From: Spirochaetota bacterium
Lineage (GTDB): Bacteria; Spirochaetota; UBA12135; COTS27
DNA: 64,000 bases
Assembly: GCA_013426755.1 (NCBI GenBank)
Contig: AP019861.1
Coordinates: 2,620,922 to 2,684,921 of the forward strand
Direction of reading: 5' to 3'
Below are positions 1 through 8,557 of the stretch, in pieces. Both the position numbers and the translations under genes were made by a program. The notes below the pieces were generated by a model, which did no database searches, was not told the origin of the DNA, and was given only the letters and a program-made list of their open reading frames with translations. Numbering within the stretch: the first letter of the stretch is position 1; each line of letters begins with the position of its first letter.

Positions 1-675
1 TAACACAATGAGTTCCATTCGTGGTTTTAATTGCGGTGTTTTACGTCCGCCCAATTGGTTGATAAGTTCTCTTTTCTCTTTTTCTGGAATGTTCATCTTT
101 CGTACAAAATGGTCTTGGCTAAATGCTTTGGGTTGTCCTTCGTATTGCCAGGCGATCATATCGCGTATTTCAAAACCTACATATTCTAACGCCGATGCTG
201 TTCTATGGACTAGCCGTGCTTGACTGAAACAAAGCATAAAACCACCTGGTTTTAATACTCTAAAACATTCTTTGGCGACTACTTGCAAAAATTTTTGTAA
301 ATTGACACCTTGGGCGGGGTCAAATTTCTGTCCAGCGGGAATTCCGCCTACAACACCTTTTTTCACACGGCGCTGAAGTTTACGGTTATCCCAGCGATTA
401 TCCATTCCATCTATAAAATAGGGGGGGTCTGTCAATACCAAAGATACATTATTATCAGGAATGTGCACCATTTCCTCAGAGCTTGCATTGTATATTTGAT
501 ACCCACGACCTGTGATGGCCTTACCTGTGATGGCTTTATCAGGCTTTTTAAGCCATTTAACCGATTTAGCCCTTTTAACCGATTGAATCGATTGAATTGG
601 TTGACGCTTCTGCGTAAAAGTGGCTTCCATTTGCATTTGGACGGCTGGTTTTCTTACAATTGTTTTACTCGGCAT
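1..675 (-). CDS. DNA methyltransferase (DPPY class), 5' part; continues past the left edge
   Basis: An open frame runs from an ATG at 675 to base 1 without a stop, giving 225 codons; the C-terminus lies outside the window. A stop codon lies two codons upstream of the ATG, which fixes the start closely. Residues 83-86 are DPPY, inside the context LTDPPYFIDGMDNRWD, the catalytic motif of amino-methylating DNA methyltransferases (N6-adenine or N4-cytosine). A following stretch, CFRVLKPGGFMLCFSQ, is the usual post-catalytic strand and turn. DPPY lies close to the N-terminus and no FxGxG motif precedes it, so the SAM-binding motif should lie downstream (beta-type order); this is inferred because that part is missing. 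The first 60 residues are Lys/Arg/Gln-rich and probably unstructured. It diverges from the Psp-like genes. No restriction partner is visible in the window. Confidence 0.85.
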   Translation of the reverse strand, partial: MPSKTIVRKPAVQMQMEATFTQKRQPIQSIQSVKRAKSVKWLKKPDKAITGKAITGRGYQIYNASSEEMVHIPDNNVSLVLTDPPYFIDGMDNRWDNRKLQRRVKKGVVGGIPAGQKFDPAQGVNLQKFLQVVAKECFRVLKPGGFMLCFSQARLVHRTASALEYVGFEIRDMIAWQYEGQPKAFSQDHFVRKMNIPEKEKRELINQLGGRKTPQLKPRMELIVL

Positions 676-755
676 TGCACGTCACTGGGGCAAAAATCTA
701 TGAGTTTATTTGTATTCCATTAAGTAAAAATACGATCCCCAGCACCTAATTTCAT

Positions 756-782
756 GTTATATATTATATAATAATATATAAC
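756..782. promoter_or_regulatory. Perfect 11-bp inverted repeat, possible operator
   Basis: The arms GTTATATATTA (756-766) and TAATATATAAC (772-782) are exact reverse complements around TATAA. It lies between the divergent methyltransferase (start 675) and the exported-protein gene (start 949), so it could bind a regulator of either. It is pure A/T apart from the terminal G and C, so chance in AT-rich DNA is possible. Confidence 0.35.
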
Positions 783-855
783 ACGCTAGCTGTGTGCATT
801 AATAATAGGTACATCTAAAACAGCAAGTATGGTACAATATTTAATATAAACGTGT

Positions 856-870
856 TGATAATGATTGTCA
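856..870. promoter_or_regulatory. Fur-box-like 7-1-7 inverted repeat
   Basis: TGATAATGATTGTCA matches the classical Fur 7-1-7 pattern TGATAAT-N-ATTATCA at 13 of 14 defined positions. It lies 78 bp upstream of the ATG at 949, a suitable place for an operator of the Psp-like genes. PerR/Zur-type relatives bind similar boxes, so the regulator cannot be named, and AT-rich DNA raises the chance of a random match. Confidence 0.35.
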
Positions 871-948
871 TGAGATGTGACCGTTAGGTTGTTGTGATAG
901 GATATACGATCGTTATTAGCTTATTAAAATCGGTTTTGTTAGAGCACA

Positions 949-1845
949 ATGAATTTAAACCCATTACTATTTACATTTGCGGGAATATTCTTATTTATGT
1001 GGGTCTCTTCGGTGATACTCAGTCCACCTAGGGCGAGTGCTGATTCATCGAACACCTCTGATTCTGCGACGAGTATTGCTGTTATTGGAGAAGAAGCTGC
1101 TGCTGGGTTAGACCTGGAAGTTCTTCCTGGTCTCGTTCAGGCATCAACTTCCGCCGAAACGCTAGAAACGGCGCTCAATGCAGAAAATGGACCCAATAAC
1201 CTAGACCTCAATGATGACGGAATCATTGATTTTATCAAGGTGACCGAATTTTCTAACGAAGTGAGCAATCAAACACGCTATGGTTTCTCGCTTACCGTAG
1301 ACGTGACCGCTAGCGAAGAACAAGAAATAGCCGTCATTGAAATCACTCCAACGACAGATGACAATGCCAATGTTACCGTAAGTGGCAATGAACAAATTTA
1401 CGGCCGCGGTGCCCATTACAGTGCCGGTTTTCCAATAGGCACGTTTTTAATGATGAGTTACCTACTCAGTCCGCATCGCCCATTCTTTTCACCGTACGGC
1501 TACGGTGCATACCCAGGCTACTACGGAGCACGTAATACCGTAGACAGCAGCACATATCGAAATCGTGCCAACAGTTACAAAAGTAGCTCCGTCGCACGGT
1601 CGCAAACAGGATCAACACTCACCAGTCCCAATGCCAATAAAAGTGCAGCTAGCATCAAAAAAAGCCTTCGCAATCCAACCGCCACACAAAAATCCTTCCA
1701 AGCAAGAAATCCAAGCAGAGCCGCCGCCACAGGAGGCTTCGGCAATAGAACAACATCTAGTCGCTCGCAAGGTTTCGGGTCGCGCGCTCCTGCTAGAAGT
1801 TTCGCTTCTTCGCGACGCTCGTTCGGGGGATCATTTGGAAAATAA
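949..1845 (+). CDS. Exported YgiB/YjfM-like (DUF1190-like) protein
   Basis: This 298-residue protein has one hydrophobic N-terminal segment (about 5-25) acting as a signal or anchor, so most of it should be outside the cytoplasmic membrane. Residues 86-94 (DLNDDGIID) resemble an EF-hand or dockerin-like calcium loop. From about residue 150 there is a GTFLMMSYLLS-like patch, a Tyr/Gly-rich stretch, then a Ser/Arg/Ala tail containing GGFGNR and ending SRRSFGGSFGK. E. coli YgiB and YjfM have the same layout (membrane-like patch, Tyr/Gly region, Ser-rich GGFG tail), and YjfM is encoded beside a PspA paralogue, a DUF350 protein and YjfI, as here. The calcium-loop region is not typical of DUF1190. 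Assignment rests on layout and neighbours; function is unknown. Confidence 0.6.
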   Translation: MNLNPLLFTFAGIFLFMWVSSVILSPPRASADSSNTSDSATSIAVIGEEAAAGLDLEVLPGLVQASTSAETLETALNAENGPNNLDLNDDGIIDFIKVTEFSNEVSNQTRYGFSLTVDVTASEEQEIAVIEITPTTDDNANVTVSGNEQIYGRGAHYSAGFPIGTFLMMSYLLSPHRPFFSPYGYGAYPGYYGARNTVDSSTYRNRANSYKSSSVARSQTGSTLTSPNANKSAASIKKSLRNPTATQKSFQARNPSRAAATGGFGNRTTSSRSQGFGSRAPARSFASSRRSFGGSFGK

Positions 1846-1981
1846 CTTGCCACATCCTAAATAAGTCTCCACCTAGTAGTCTCAAAGTCTATAACACCTC
1901 AGCCTCTTACCATATTCTTATCATTTTATACGCTACTTATATTTATCGCTAACATCAGTTTAATGCATTGTCTTTTGTCCT

Positions 1982-2890
1982 ATGAATCTCTTACCCAATC
2001 CTCAATTCTTCCTAGACCAACTAATAACCGTAGCAGACCCGATTGCGCTTGTTTTTGTGATAGCGAGTTTTCTGCTTTTTTACCTAGCCAAACTCATCAA
2101 AGACTTTCTCAATCCCACGTTTAACCTCGAGAAAGAACTGCTCACGCATGACAATCCAGCGCTTGCTTTATCGAGTGCCGGCTACTGGCTCGGCGTAGGC
2201 ATCATCATTGCAGGGCTTGTTTCAGGAAATTTTACCAATCTCTTTCCCAGTGCTAATCCGCTTGTCTCAGAATTGGCAGAAACACTTCTGTGGGGCATAA
2301 TTGGCATTTTGCTCCTTAACGCAGCTATCTATATCAATGACAAACTTATCCTAAGCGCATTCTCTAATATTAAGGAAATTATCCATGACCGCAATGTAGG
2401 CATCGGTGCTGTGCATTGTGGCTCTTATATTGCAGCGGCTTTTATTATTCGCCCGTTTGTTGCAACGCCTTCACTTGGAAGTTTTTATATTGATATTCTT
2501 CTTACGGTACTGTATTTTATCCTAGCACAATTGCTACTCTTTATTTTCTTCAAATTATACGCTAAAATCGTAGGCTATGATCTCCTCAAAGAACTCGAAG
2601 CCGATAATAGTGCCGCAGGTGTTGCAACGGCGCTTTCATTGGTTGCAATTGCTAATATTATTGCCTATCCGCTTTACAGCAGTTACAATCTCTTTTTGTT
2701 CGTCCTTTACTTTATCAATGGAACAATTGTCCTCATTGGGAGTAGATTTATTACCGATAAAGTGATTTTAAGCAAAAGTGCATTGCGCGATGAGATTGTA
2801 CGCGACCGTAACTGGGGTGCTGCTACGATTGAAGGAACGCTTGCTTTAGCGATTAGCTTCATCCTCACAGCTGCTTTTTCCCTTTTATAA
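1982..2890 (+). CDS. DUF350 (YjfL-like) membrane protein with two tandem modules
   Basis: This 302-residue protein is nearly all hydrophobic helices (about eight). Each half ends with the same signature: IYINDKLIL...IHDRNVGIGAV at about residues 117-145 and RFITDKVIL...VRDRNWGAATI at about 256-284. This is the DUF350 hallmark, present twice, whereas E. coli YjfL carries one module in about 130 residues. It therefore looks like an internal duplication or fusion, in the inner membrane. DUF350 proteins recur beside PspA-family genes, and pspA lies 2.1 kb downstream on the same strand. A role in membrane-stress sensing with PspA is inferred from this context; the biochemical activity is unknown. 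Confidence 0.85.
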   Translation: MNLLPNPQFFLDQLITVADPIALVFVIASFLLFYLAKLIKDFLNPTFNLEKELLTHDNPALALSSAGYWLGVGIIIAGLVSGNFTNLFPSANPLVSELAETLLWGIIGILLLNAAIYINDKLILSAFSNIKEIIHDRNVGIGAVHCGSYIAAAFIIRPFVATPSLGSFYIDILLTVLYFILAQLLLFIFFKLYAKIVGYDLLKELEADNSAAGVATALSLVAIANIIAYPLYSSYNLFLFVLYFINGTIVLIGSRFITDKVILSKSALRDEIVRDRNWGAATIEGTLALAISFILTAAFSLL

Positions 2891-3221
2891 TTTTATTTCA
2901 CCACTTGTAGTCTAGCTATTACTTCTCAGCAATTATTTCTCAGCGACTATTTCCTAGGTATTACGAGATTCTTTACTTTAACTAAGAAGCCGCCATACAT
3001 TCCAAAAAGAACACACGTATTACAGATCACATGCACTACATATACATTACGCTAGCTTTTAAGAAAAAACCGCTAAGTCTGGTATAAGAAAACCTACTCC
3101 CACCCTCTAATGATTCATTTCTCTATTGAATGCCCTTAACACCCGATGTCCTTAATATGGTCTGCTCTTCGACTGCTCTGTTTGATGCTAAAAAATAATT
3201 TGATTGTCTGAGTAATAAACC
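2891..3221. other. 331-bp intergenic region, no gene seen
   Basis: Holds short imperfect repeats near the left end (CTATTACTTCTCAGCAATTA followed by TTTCTCAGCGACTATT) and otherwise unstructured sequence. I see no convincing terminator or consensus promoter. Confidence 0.5.
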
Positions 3222-4007
3222 GTGACTCGTCGTACCGTTCTTATCAAAGAAAGCACTAGACAGACTTATGCTGCATTACTGCTCTTACAGAAAATAAAAG
3301 CAGGCGCTAAGTACAATGTCTTGCTCGAAAAAGACGACCAGTACATGGAAGCTAGCTTTGAACTGCTTATGAGCCATGAAAAAATAGCTATCAAAGACAA
3401 TGTGTATACGATCACCGATTTGGGAGAAAAGACACTTACGTTATTTAGAAAACGCTACACAGATTTTTTAAGAAATTTCGATGTGTATTCGGCTGTAGAC
3501 TTAAGTGCAGGCGTGTTTGCTTTCGAGGAATATTGGAAGATTGACGATGAAAATGAATGGGAGGCGTACCTGGACGAAGAACGGTGGGAAGACCTAAGGA
3601 TAGCTGTTTGTGAATACAAACAAATAGACCCTGTGGAAATTGTCTTTCTGAGTTTTATCAGCGAAGGAAGGCTTTCAAAGATCACTGAAACCAATGACAG
3701 TGGCTGGCAATTTGATCTCATCACAGGATCGATTTGGGACGAAGCTGCTGAGATTATTGCTACGGCGCTCCGCGCAGAAGACCTCGGCTATACAACCAGC
3801 GATGGTACTGCCGTCTCAGGTGAGAATGTTTTACTAGATATTATCAAACAGGGCGCCGAACTTAATCGTGTTCTCTGGAGGAACGAAGACGCTGCTCTCA
3901 TTAAAGACGACCCCTTTTCACTTCCCGTCGATCATAAAACTTATGATCGCTACCGCAATAACCCTGGTCATAAAAATTCCGAGTGGAATGAACCTTTTTT
4001 TGACTGA
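3222..4007 (+). CDS. Hypothetical protein with winged-helix-like N-terminus in the Psp-like locus
   Basis: A 261-residue soluble, acidic protein that I do not recognise. Residues about 10-80 read as a winged helix: helix TYAALLLLQKIKAGA, then YMEASFELLMSHEKIAIKD, the wing-like NVYTITDLGEKTL and a closing helix. The remainder is acidic and Trp/Tyr-rich (FAFEEYWKIDDENEWEAYL, then GWQFDLITGSIWDEAAEII), with no catalytic motif I can name and no membrane segment or signal. It lies on the same strand between the DUF350 protein and the YjfI-like protein, so it probably belongs with the PspA/DUF350 set. In the E. coli yjf operon this slot is taken by YjfK (DUF2491), but I do not see enough similarity to equate them. 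It could be a regulator or a cytosolic adaptor. Confidence 0.7.
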   Translation: MTRRTVLIKESTRQTYAALLLLQKIKAGAKYNVLLEKDDQYMEASFELLMSHEKIAIKDNVYTITDLGEKTLTLFRKRYTDFLRNFDVYSAVDLSAGVFAFEEYWKIDDENEWEAYLDEERWEDLRIAVCEYKQIDPVEIVFLSFISEGRLSKITETNDSGWQFDLITGSIWDEAAEIIATALRAEDLGYTTSDGTAVSGENVLLDIIKQGAELNRVLWRNEDAALIKDDPFSLPVDHKTYDRYRNNPGHKNSEWNEPFFD

Positions 4008-4394
4008 AAATTCATCTAAAATTCACCTAAAATGCATCCGCTAGCCTACCTAGGTAGGTGCAATATAAAACCCACTTGCCGCTCTAGAAATCACCTGTTC
4101 TTAAAAAAATACTTTTTTTAAAAAAATGCCCTAAAAAATTTTGTTTTTTCAGTATAAATCTATTATATTACTTTTATACGCGTTTATGAAAAAAACCTGA
4201 TTTTTAACGGACGTAAGCCTTCATAATACAAGATTCACCGTATGGATAATTATTGAAATTTTGATTGAAATTTTGCTTAAAATTTTGCTGTTAGCGGATT
4301 TTAGGACTCTAACGGCTTTAACAACCCATAATCATTATTTATGTTATAATATATGCACCTTATAAAAAAATTACTTAAAATTATCTAAATCATC
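4008..4394. other. 387-bp intergenic region with AT-rich short repeats
   Basis: Contains poly-A/T tracts and a triple short repeat near 4253-4290 (ATTGAAATTTTG, ATTGAAATTTTG, TTAAAATTTTG). A candidate extended -10 element for the next gene is annotated separately. Confidence 0.5.
4342..4350 (+). promoter_or_regulatory. Candidate extended -10 promoter of the YjfI-like gene
   Basis: TGTTATAAT is a perfect extended -10 (TGN plus TATAAT) 44 bp upstream of the ATG at 4395. No good -35 box is seen 16-18 bp further up, as is common for extended -10 promoters. Confidence 0.45.
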
Positions 4395-4826
4395 ATGGCC
4401 ACCGAAAAAAACTGCACTATAGAAGCCGTTTCTATAAAAACGCACCAGCGTGTTTCACTTATCAATTTCCTAGAAAGTCACGATTATATCGTCACACACA
4501 TCAAAGGCAGTGTCTATCGGATTTCTCGTGAACAACTAGAAGTCTTCTTAAACATTGACGAGCATAACTTATTCTTCGAAGTCGAAGTAGGCAGTGTTAA
4601 CAGCCTGAAAAGTGAAAATTTTTACAAAAATCTACTCGATCTCAATACCGAGATCCTCCCCGTAAGCCTTGCCCTAGACACCGTTTCTACAAAAGAACCA
4701 CGCCTTATCATTGTAGAGAGTAGAGAACGCAAAAACCTTGACGAAAATGAAGTTCTCTCCGTTCTAGAAGCTATGGAGATCGCTATCACTAAGGTAGAAA
4801 TCCTTGTCTCACAAATGCTTTCTTAA
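4395..4826 (+). CDS. YjfI-like (DUF2170-like) protein
   Basis: A 143-residue soluble acidic protein. The C-terminal half follows the DUF2170 layout: a segment LNTEILPVSLAL (proteins of this family have an LP[LV]S motif after a helix), a strand RLIIVES, and a final acidic helix ending AITKVEILVSQ, similar to the EIVEEIEVL endings of YjfI proteins. YjfI is encoded next to a PspA paralogue (YjfJ) in E. coli; here pspA follows 212 bp downstream on the same strand, with a DUF350 gene upstream. It probably acts in the cytoplasm as a partner or modulator of the PspA-family protein. Assignment is from motif layout plus neighbourhood, without a profile search. Confidence 0.6.
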   Translation: MATEKNCTIEAVSIKTHQRVSLINFLESHDYIVTHIKGSVYRISREQLEVFLNIDEHNLFFEVEVGSVNSLKSENFYKNLLDLNTEILPVSLALDTVSTKEPRLIIVESRERKNLDENEVLSVLEAMEIAITKVEILVSQMLS

Positions 4827-5038
4827 AAATGCTTTCTTAATCTTAAAACTATCCTAACCTCATCTCTTCAAATCATCTTTAATAACTTTATAAATAACTA
4901 AAATAGCACCCACCCTGCATTATTAATTAATTGACTGTTATTGTCATTTTTTATCATCATTTTTTATGCCAAGCTTTATACCAAGCCCAATCTTGTTATA
5001 TTATTAATTTTTTTATTCTAAAATAGGTCTATCTGTCC

Positions 5039-5734
5039 ATGAGCGTATTTCGTAAATTATTTAAAGTCGGCGAAGCCAAAGCCAATGAACTCGTTGAAAA
5101 GCTAGAAAAACCTGAACTCATGCTCGATCAAGCCATTCGCGACAAAGAAAAAGCTATCCGCGAAGCCAGAGCACGCGTCCAGTCTATCATCGCCACAGAA
5201 CGCCAATCCAAAGCAACTCTCGATAAAGAAAAAAATAATCACGAACTGTGGGAGCAGCGCGCCCAGAAAGCACTCGAATTAAATGACGAAAAACTCGCCA
5301 CCCAAGCCCTCGCCCGCTCTGAAACACATCAAAAAAATCACCACACACTCCTTCCAACCTGGCGCCTCCAACGTAAAAGTGTCGACAATCTAAAAAATGA
5401 ACTCGCTGCTATGCAAGAAGAACTCGACGAACTCAAACGCAATAAAGACATCATCATCGCCCAATCTAAAGTCGCTGACGTCAAAAAATCTATCTATGAA
5501 GCCAAAGCGTCTATCGGCAAAAACAACGCCGGAGACCTCATCGCACGTATGAAAGCCAAAGCAGACCGAGCAAGCTTCGAAGCCGACGCCGCCCAAGAAC
5601 TCGCTGATGACTCAGCCAGTCGCTCACTAGAAAGCCAATTTGAAAAACTTGAAGGGCCATCTACTTCCACTTCCACCGTTAGCCCCTCAGTTAAGGCTAA
5701 ACTAGAAGCCATGAAAGCTAAGCTAAATAAATAA
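5039..5734 (+). CDS. pspA: PspA/IM30 family (YjfJ-like) membrane-associated coiled-coil protein
   Basis: 231 residues, the length of E. coli PspA/YjfJ. It opens with MSVFRKLFKVGEAKANELVEKLEKPELMLDQAIRD, split here as an amphipathic first helix and the PE-M-LDQAIRD hallmark at about 24-35, then long charged coiled coils (residues 30-185) rich in Ala, Glu, Lys and Gln, and a Ser/Thr tail with a closing helix. No signal or membrane-spanning segment is present. Members assemble into ESCRT-III-like scaffolds on the inner membrane and protect it under envelope stress. DUF350, YjfI-like and YjfM-like genes upstream make the yjf-type PspA system the closest comparison. No sigma-54 promoter (GG-N10-GC) was seen in the 212 bp upstream. 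Confidence 0.92.
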   Translation: MSVFRKLFKVGEAKANELVEKLEKPELMLDQAIRDKEKAIREARARVQSIIATERQSKATLDKEKNNHELWEQRAQKALELNDEKLATQALARSETHQKNHHTLLPTWRLQRKSVDNLKNELAAMQEELDELKRNKDIIIAQSKVADVKKSIYEAKASIGKNNAGDLIARMKAKADRASFEADAAQELADDSASRSLESQFEKLEGPSTSTSTVSPSVKAKLEAMKAKLNK

Positions 5735-6043
5735 CATTCTATTGAGAGAAGTGTTCTCCTGTTAGCTGCGGCTGCTTTTCTTAAAAATAACTACTGGCTA
5801 GTAGCTGCTTCTAGTTTTTTAGTGGCAAATATCTACTTTGAAGAGTTCTTTTTAGTGGCTTGTTTTTGATTGTTCTTTTTGCTTGATGCTTGTTTGTAAC
5901 CAGTAGCCATATAGCCCATCAAGCTTTCTCTCTCAAGCTTTCGCTCACTCATAACGCCTCATCTGTTCAATCTGAAATTCTCAACTCGTTGTCGTAACTC
6001 ATCGTCGCTAAAATATCCTCATAAAATAAAGTCATATACGCCC
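5735..6043. other. 309-bp intergenic region with weak hairpins
   Basis: Downstream of pspA there are two short stems: GAGAA-GTG-TTCTC (5746-5758) and CTACT-GGCT-AGTAG (5791-5804), the second followed by CTGCTTCTAGTTTTTT. The pair could act as a weak terminator of the pspA transcript. Nothing resembling a threonine attenuator or leader peptide is seen before thrC. Confidence 0.35.
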
Positions 6044-7729
6044 GTGCCCTATATCTCAACACGTGGAAAAACCCAGCAAACTTCTCTCTTTGAGACACTT
6101 CTAACTGGCTTAGCTCCAGATGGCGGTCTCTACCTCCCAGCCAAGCTGCCGTATTTTTCTCCTAAGCACCTCACTGCATTCAGTAGACAGTCGTATGAAG
6201 AGATCGCATACGCCGTACTAAATCCATTTTTCACAGACCTAGTCGGTACTACTACGTCCGCTACTCCTATAACACAAACGCTTCCCCTAAGGAACATTCT
6301 AAAAAAAAGTTATCAATCATTTCGTGCGCCCAATCGTCTTCCAATTGAAAAGCTTAAAATCACTAGCAGCCATGAAATTTTTCTAGCCGAACTCTTTCAT
6401 GGACCGACCTACGCTTTCAAAGACTTTGCCCTACAATTTCTAGCACCTATAACAGAATTTGTACTCAATCAAGCAAACAAAACTTGTATTGTCCTAGGGG
6501 CTACGTCAGGTGACACCGGTTCTGCTGCAATAACGGCTTTTAAAGATATTGCCAATGGAACAATAGTCATTCTCCACCCCCACAGCCGCATCTCTCCCAT
6601 TCAACGCAGACAAATGACCACCACAGGCTCTGCTAAGGTTATCAATCTCGCAGTCAAAGGAACTTTTGATGATTGCCAGCGGCTGGTTAAAAATTGTCTA
6701 AACGACACTACGTTAAATAAAAAGCTGCGTCACAACCTCATCGCTGTCAATTCTATCAATTGGGTACGAATCCTCGCTCAAAGTGTTTACTATTTCTATA
6801 TTTACAGTCGCATAACTGGGCGTCCTGATAGCACCCCTAATACGAGCAGTACTGGTAATACGCTAAGTCATCTTAAAAACGCGTCTACCCCAAAAGATGT
6901 TCATCACCTGCCAAAAGTTAATTTCGTTGTCCCCACAGGCAATTTCGGTGATGTCTTCGCAGGATACCTCGCGCTTAAAATGGGTGTTCCCATTAATAAA
7001 CTTATTGTCGCAACCAATGCCAATAACGTACTTCACAGGTTTTTTCAAAAAAACACCTATACGCCTGCGGCTATCACCCAAACCCATTCACCCAGTATGG
7101 ACATAGCCACAGCCAGTAACTTTGAACGGTATTTATACTACGTGTTAGATGAAGACGCTGCCCAGGTACGCGCTGCTTTTAAGAGATTAGCTGAAACTAG
7201 AACGCTTTCACTCACGCCAGCCTATTTTACTAAAGCCAAAGAACACTTCACCAGTACGACAACCTCTAACGACCAGACTCTTAAAACAATAGTCGATATT
7301 TATCATAAAAATCATTATCTCCTAGACCCGCATACAGCAGTCGGTGTCCACAGCGCCCATCAGTACTTAACACAGCCCACAGAAGAAAAACCGTCGCCAG
7401 CTACTCCCACCGCTTCACATGCTAAATCCCATTGTCCTACAATCGTCCTAGCAACGGCGCACCCCGCCAAATTTAGAACCATCATCGAAACTGCCGCCAC
7501 CCAACAGAGCACAGCCTATCTTAATAAGGCAGACACTACTAAAACAGGCACTGCTAAAATAAATGCTGATGCATTAGACCTTGCTAGCAAATCAAGTCCA
7601 TCAACACTAGCAGCGCTAACCAATGACCCTAAACTTAAAGCTCTAGCCTCACTTAACGACTTAAAAGAAGAGTTCAAAATCATTGATAAGAATGAGGATA
7701 CCTTGAAAAGAATTTTACTCAATATTTAG
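6044..7729 (+). CDS. thrC: Threonine synthase (long form)
   Basis: Converts O-phospho-L-homoserine to L-threonine using pyridoxal phosphate in the cytoplasm. Starts with GTG at 6044 (PYISTRGK, the usual N-terminus). The PLP lysine is Lys126 in YAFKDFALQFL; LGATSGDTGSAA (151-162) binds the cofactor phosphate, and FVVPTGNFGDVFAGYLALKMG is the conserved core. At 561 residues it is longer than the E. coli enzyme (428). The extra length includes a Ser/Thr/Asn-rich insert just before the VVPTGNFGD strand (about 265-290) and another near 445-465 rich in Pro, Thr and Ala, which look like low-complexity insertions in surface loops. A LysE-type exporter gene is convergent downstream. Confidence 0.95.
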   Translation: MPYISTRGKTQQTSLFETLLTGLAPDGGLYLPAKLPYFSPKHLTAFSRQSYEEIAYAVLNPFFTDLVGTTTSATPITQTLPLRNILKKSYQSFRAPNRLPIEKLKITSSHEIFLAELFHGPTYAFKDFALQFLAPITEFVLNQANKTCIVLGATSGDTGSAAITAFKDIANGTIVILHPHSRISPIQRRQMTTTGSAKVINLAVKGTFDDCQRLVKNCLNDTTLNKKLRHNLIAVNSINWVRILAQSVYYFYIYSRITGRPDSTPNTSSTGNTLSHLKNASTPKDVHHLPKVNFVVPTGNFGDVFAGYLALKMGVPINKLIVATNANNVLHRFFQKNTYTPAAITQTHSPSMDIATASNFERYLYYVLDEDAAQVRAAFKRLAETRTLSLTPAYFTKAKEHFTSTTTSNDQTLKTIVDIYHKNHYLLDPHTAVGVHSAHQYLTQPTEEKPSPATPTASHAKSHCPTIVLATAHPAKFRTIIETAATQQSTAYLNKADTTKTGTAKINADALDLASKSSPSTLAALTNDPKLKALASLNDLKEEFKIIDKNEDTLKRILLNI

Positions 7730-7867
7730 CAAAATCTTATCCAACTCAAAAGCTTATCTCATTTTACGGTTAGCTAAATGCTATCTACCCCAATGCTTCT
7801 TTTATTTCATTTAAAGACTCAGTCATAAAGCTCACTTAAATAAATCACGTCCTAAAAAAGCCTTGTG

Positions 7868-8557
7868 CTAAAAAATTTCTATTGTGAGTGTAAATAAGGC
7901 TATCCCAATCAGTACAAGCCCCATTATTCGCATAAGATGAACCTGATAGCGTACTAGTCTCGCTTTAAATCCAGGAATCGTGAGTAACCGACCTAGTAGC
8001 GTGAACCAGACTAGGACCTGTAATGGAATTCCGACCACATAAATTACGTGAATCCACAGCGATTTATTAGTTCCGACTAAGAAATATGAAAATATGCTTA
8101 TAAAAAATATGGCTGCTTTCACGTTAAGTACGTTGCATAAAAATCCTTCGAGGAATGCACTTTTTAATGTTCGCTTAGAATTTCCTACTTTTTTTGTTAC
8201 ATTAGCTACTTCTAAGGGCTCTGTTTCTTGTGTTTTCATAGTCGTTGTAATATTTACTTCGCTACGCTGCGTTCTAAGTGCTGTGAGGCCTAGATAAAAT
8301 AAATACGTCGCTCCAGCAAACTGCAACACAACAAGCAGCTCATTCAAATAAGTACTGACCGCTGCAATACCAAATATAGCAAACCCCACATGTAGAGTAC
8401 ATCCTAAAGCGATTCCACATGCAGTCATTGTCACATATTTAAACTTATACTGCAGCGAATTTTTAATGATAATAAAAAAATCTGGACCAGGCGACATCGC
8501 TCCCATGATTGAAACTCCATAAACTATGGCTATTTGCTCCCAGACGCTCAGATTCAC
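7868..8557 (-). CDS. LysE/RhtB family amino-acid exporter
   Basis: A 229-residue integral membrane protein with about six hydrophobic segments. Residues 22-28 are SPGPDFF, the signature of the LysE/RhtB family, which exports amino acids such as lysine, homoserine, threonine and homoserine lactone. A short charged loop (about residues 95-125) separates the helical halves as in relatives. It is convergent with threonine synthase, 138 bp away; export of threonine or homoserine would fit the neighbour, but the substrate cannot be read from sequence. The start ATG at 8557 is followed directly by the first helix. Confidence 0.9.
   Translation of the reverse strand: MNLSVWEQIAIVYGVSIMGAMSPGPDFFIIIKNSLQYKFKYVTMTACGIALGCTLHVGFAIFGIAAVSTYLNELLVVLQFAGATYLFYLGLTALRTQRSEVNITTTMKTQETEPLEVANVTKKVGNSKRTLKSAFLEGFLCNVLNVKAAIFFISIFSYFLVGTNKSLWIHVIYVVGIPLQVLVWFTLLGRLLTIPGFKARLVRYQVHLMRIMGLVLIGIALFTLTIEIF

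Noticed and set aside
310..723. 137-codon plus-strand frame
   Set aside because: It overlaps the minus-strand methyltransferase with its clear DPPY motif and shows no family features.
4827..5038. Sigma-54 promoter upstream of pspA, as in enterobacteria
   Set aside because: No GG-N10-GC element was found in this AT-rich region.
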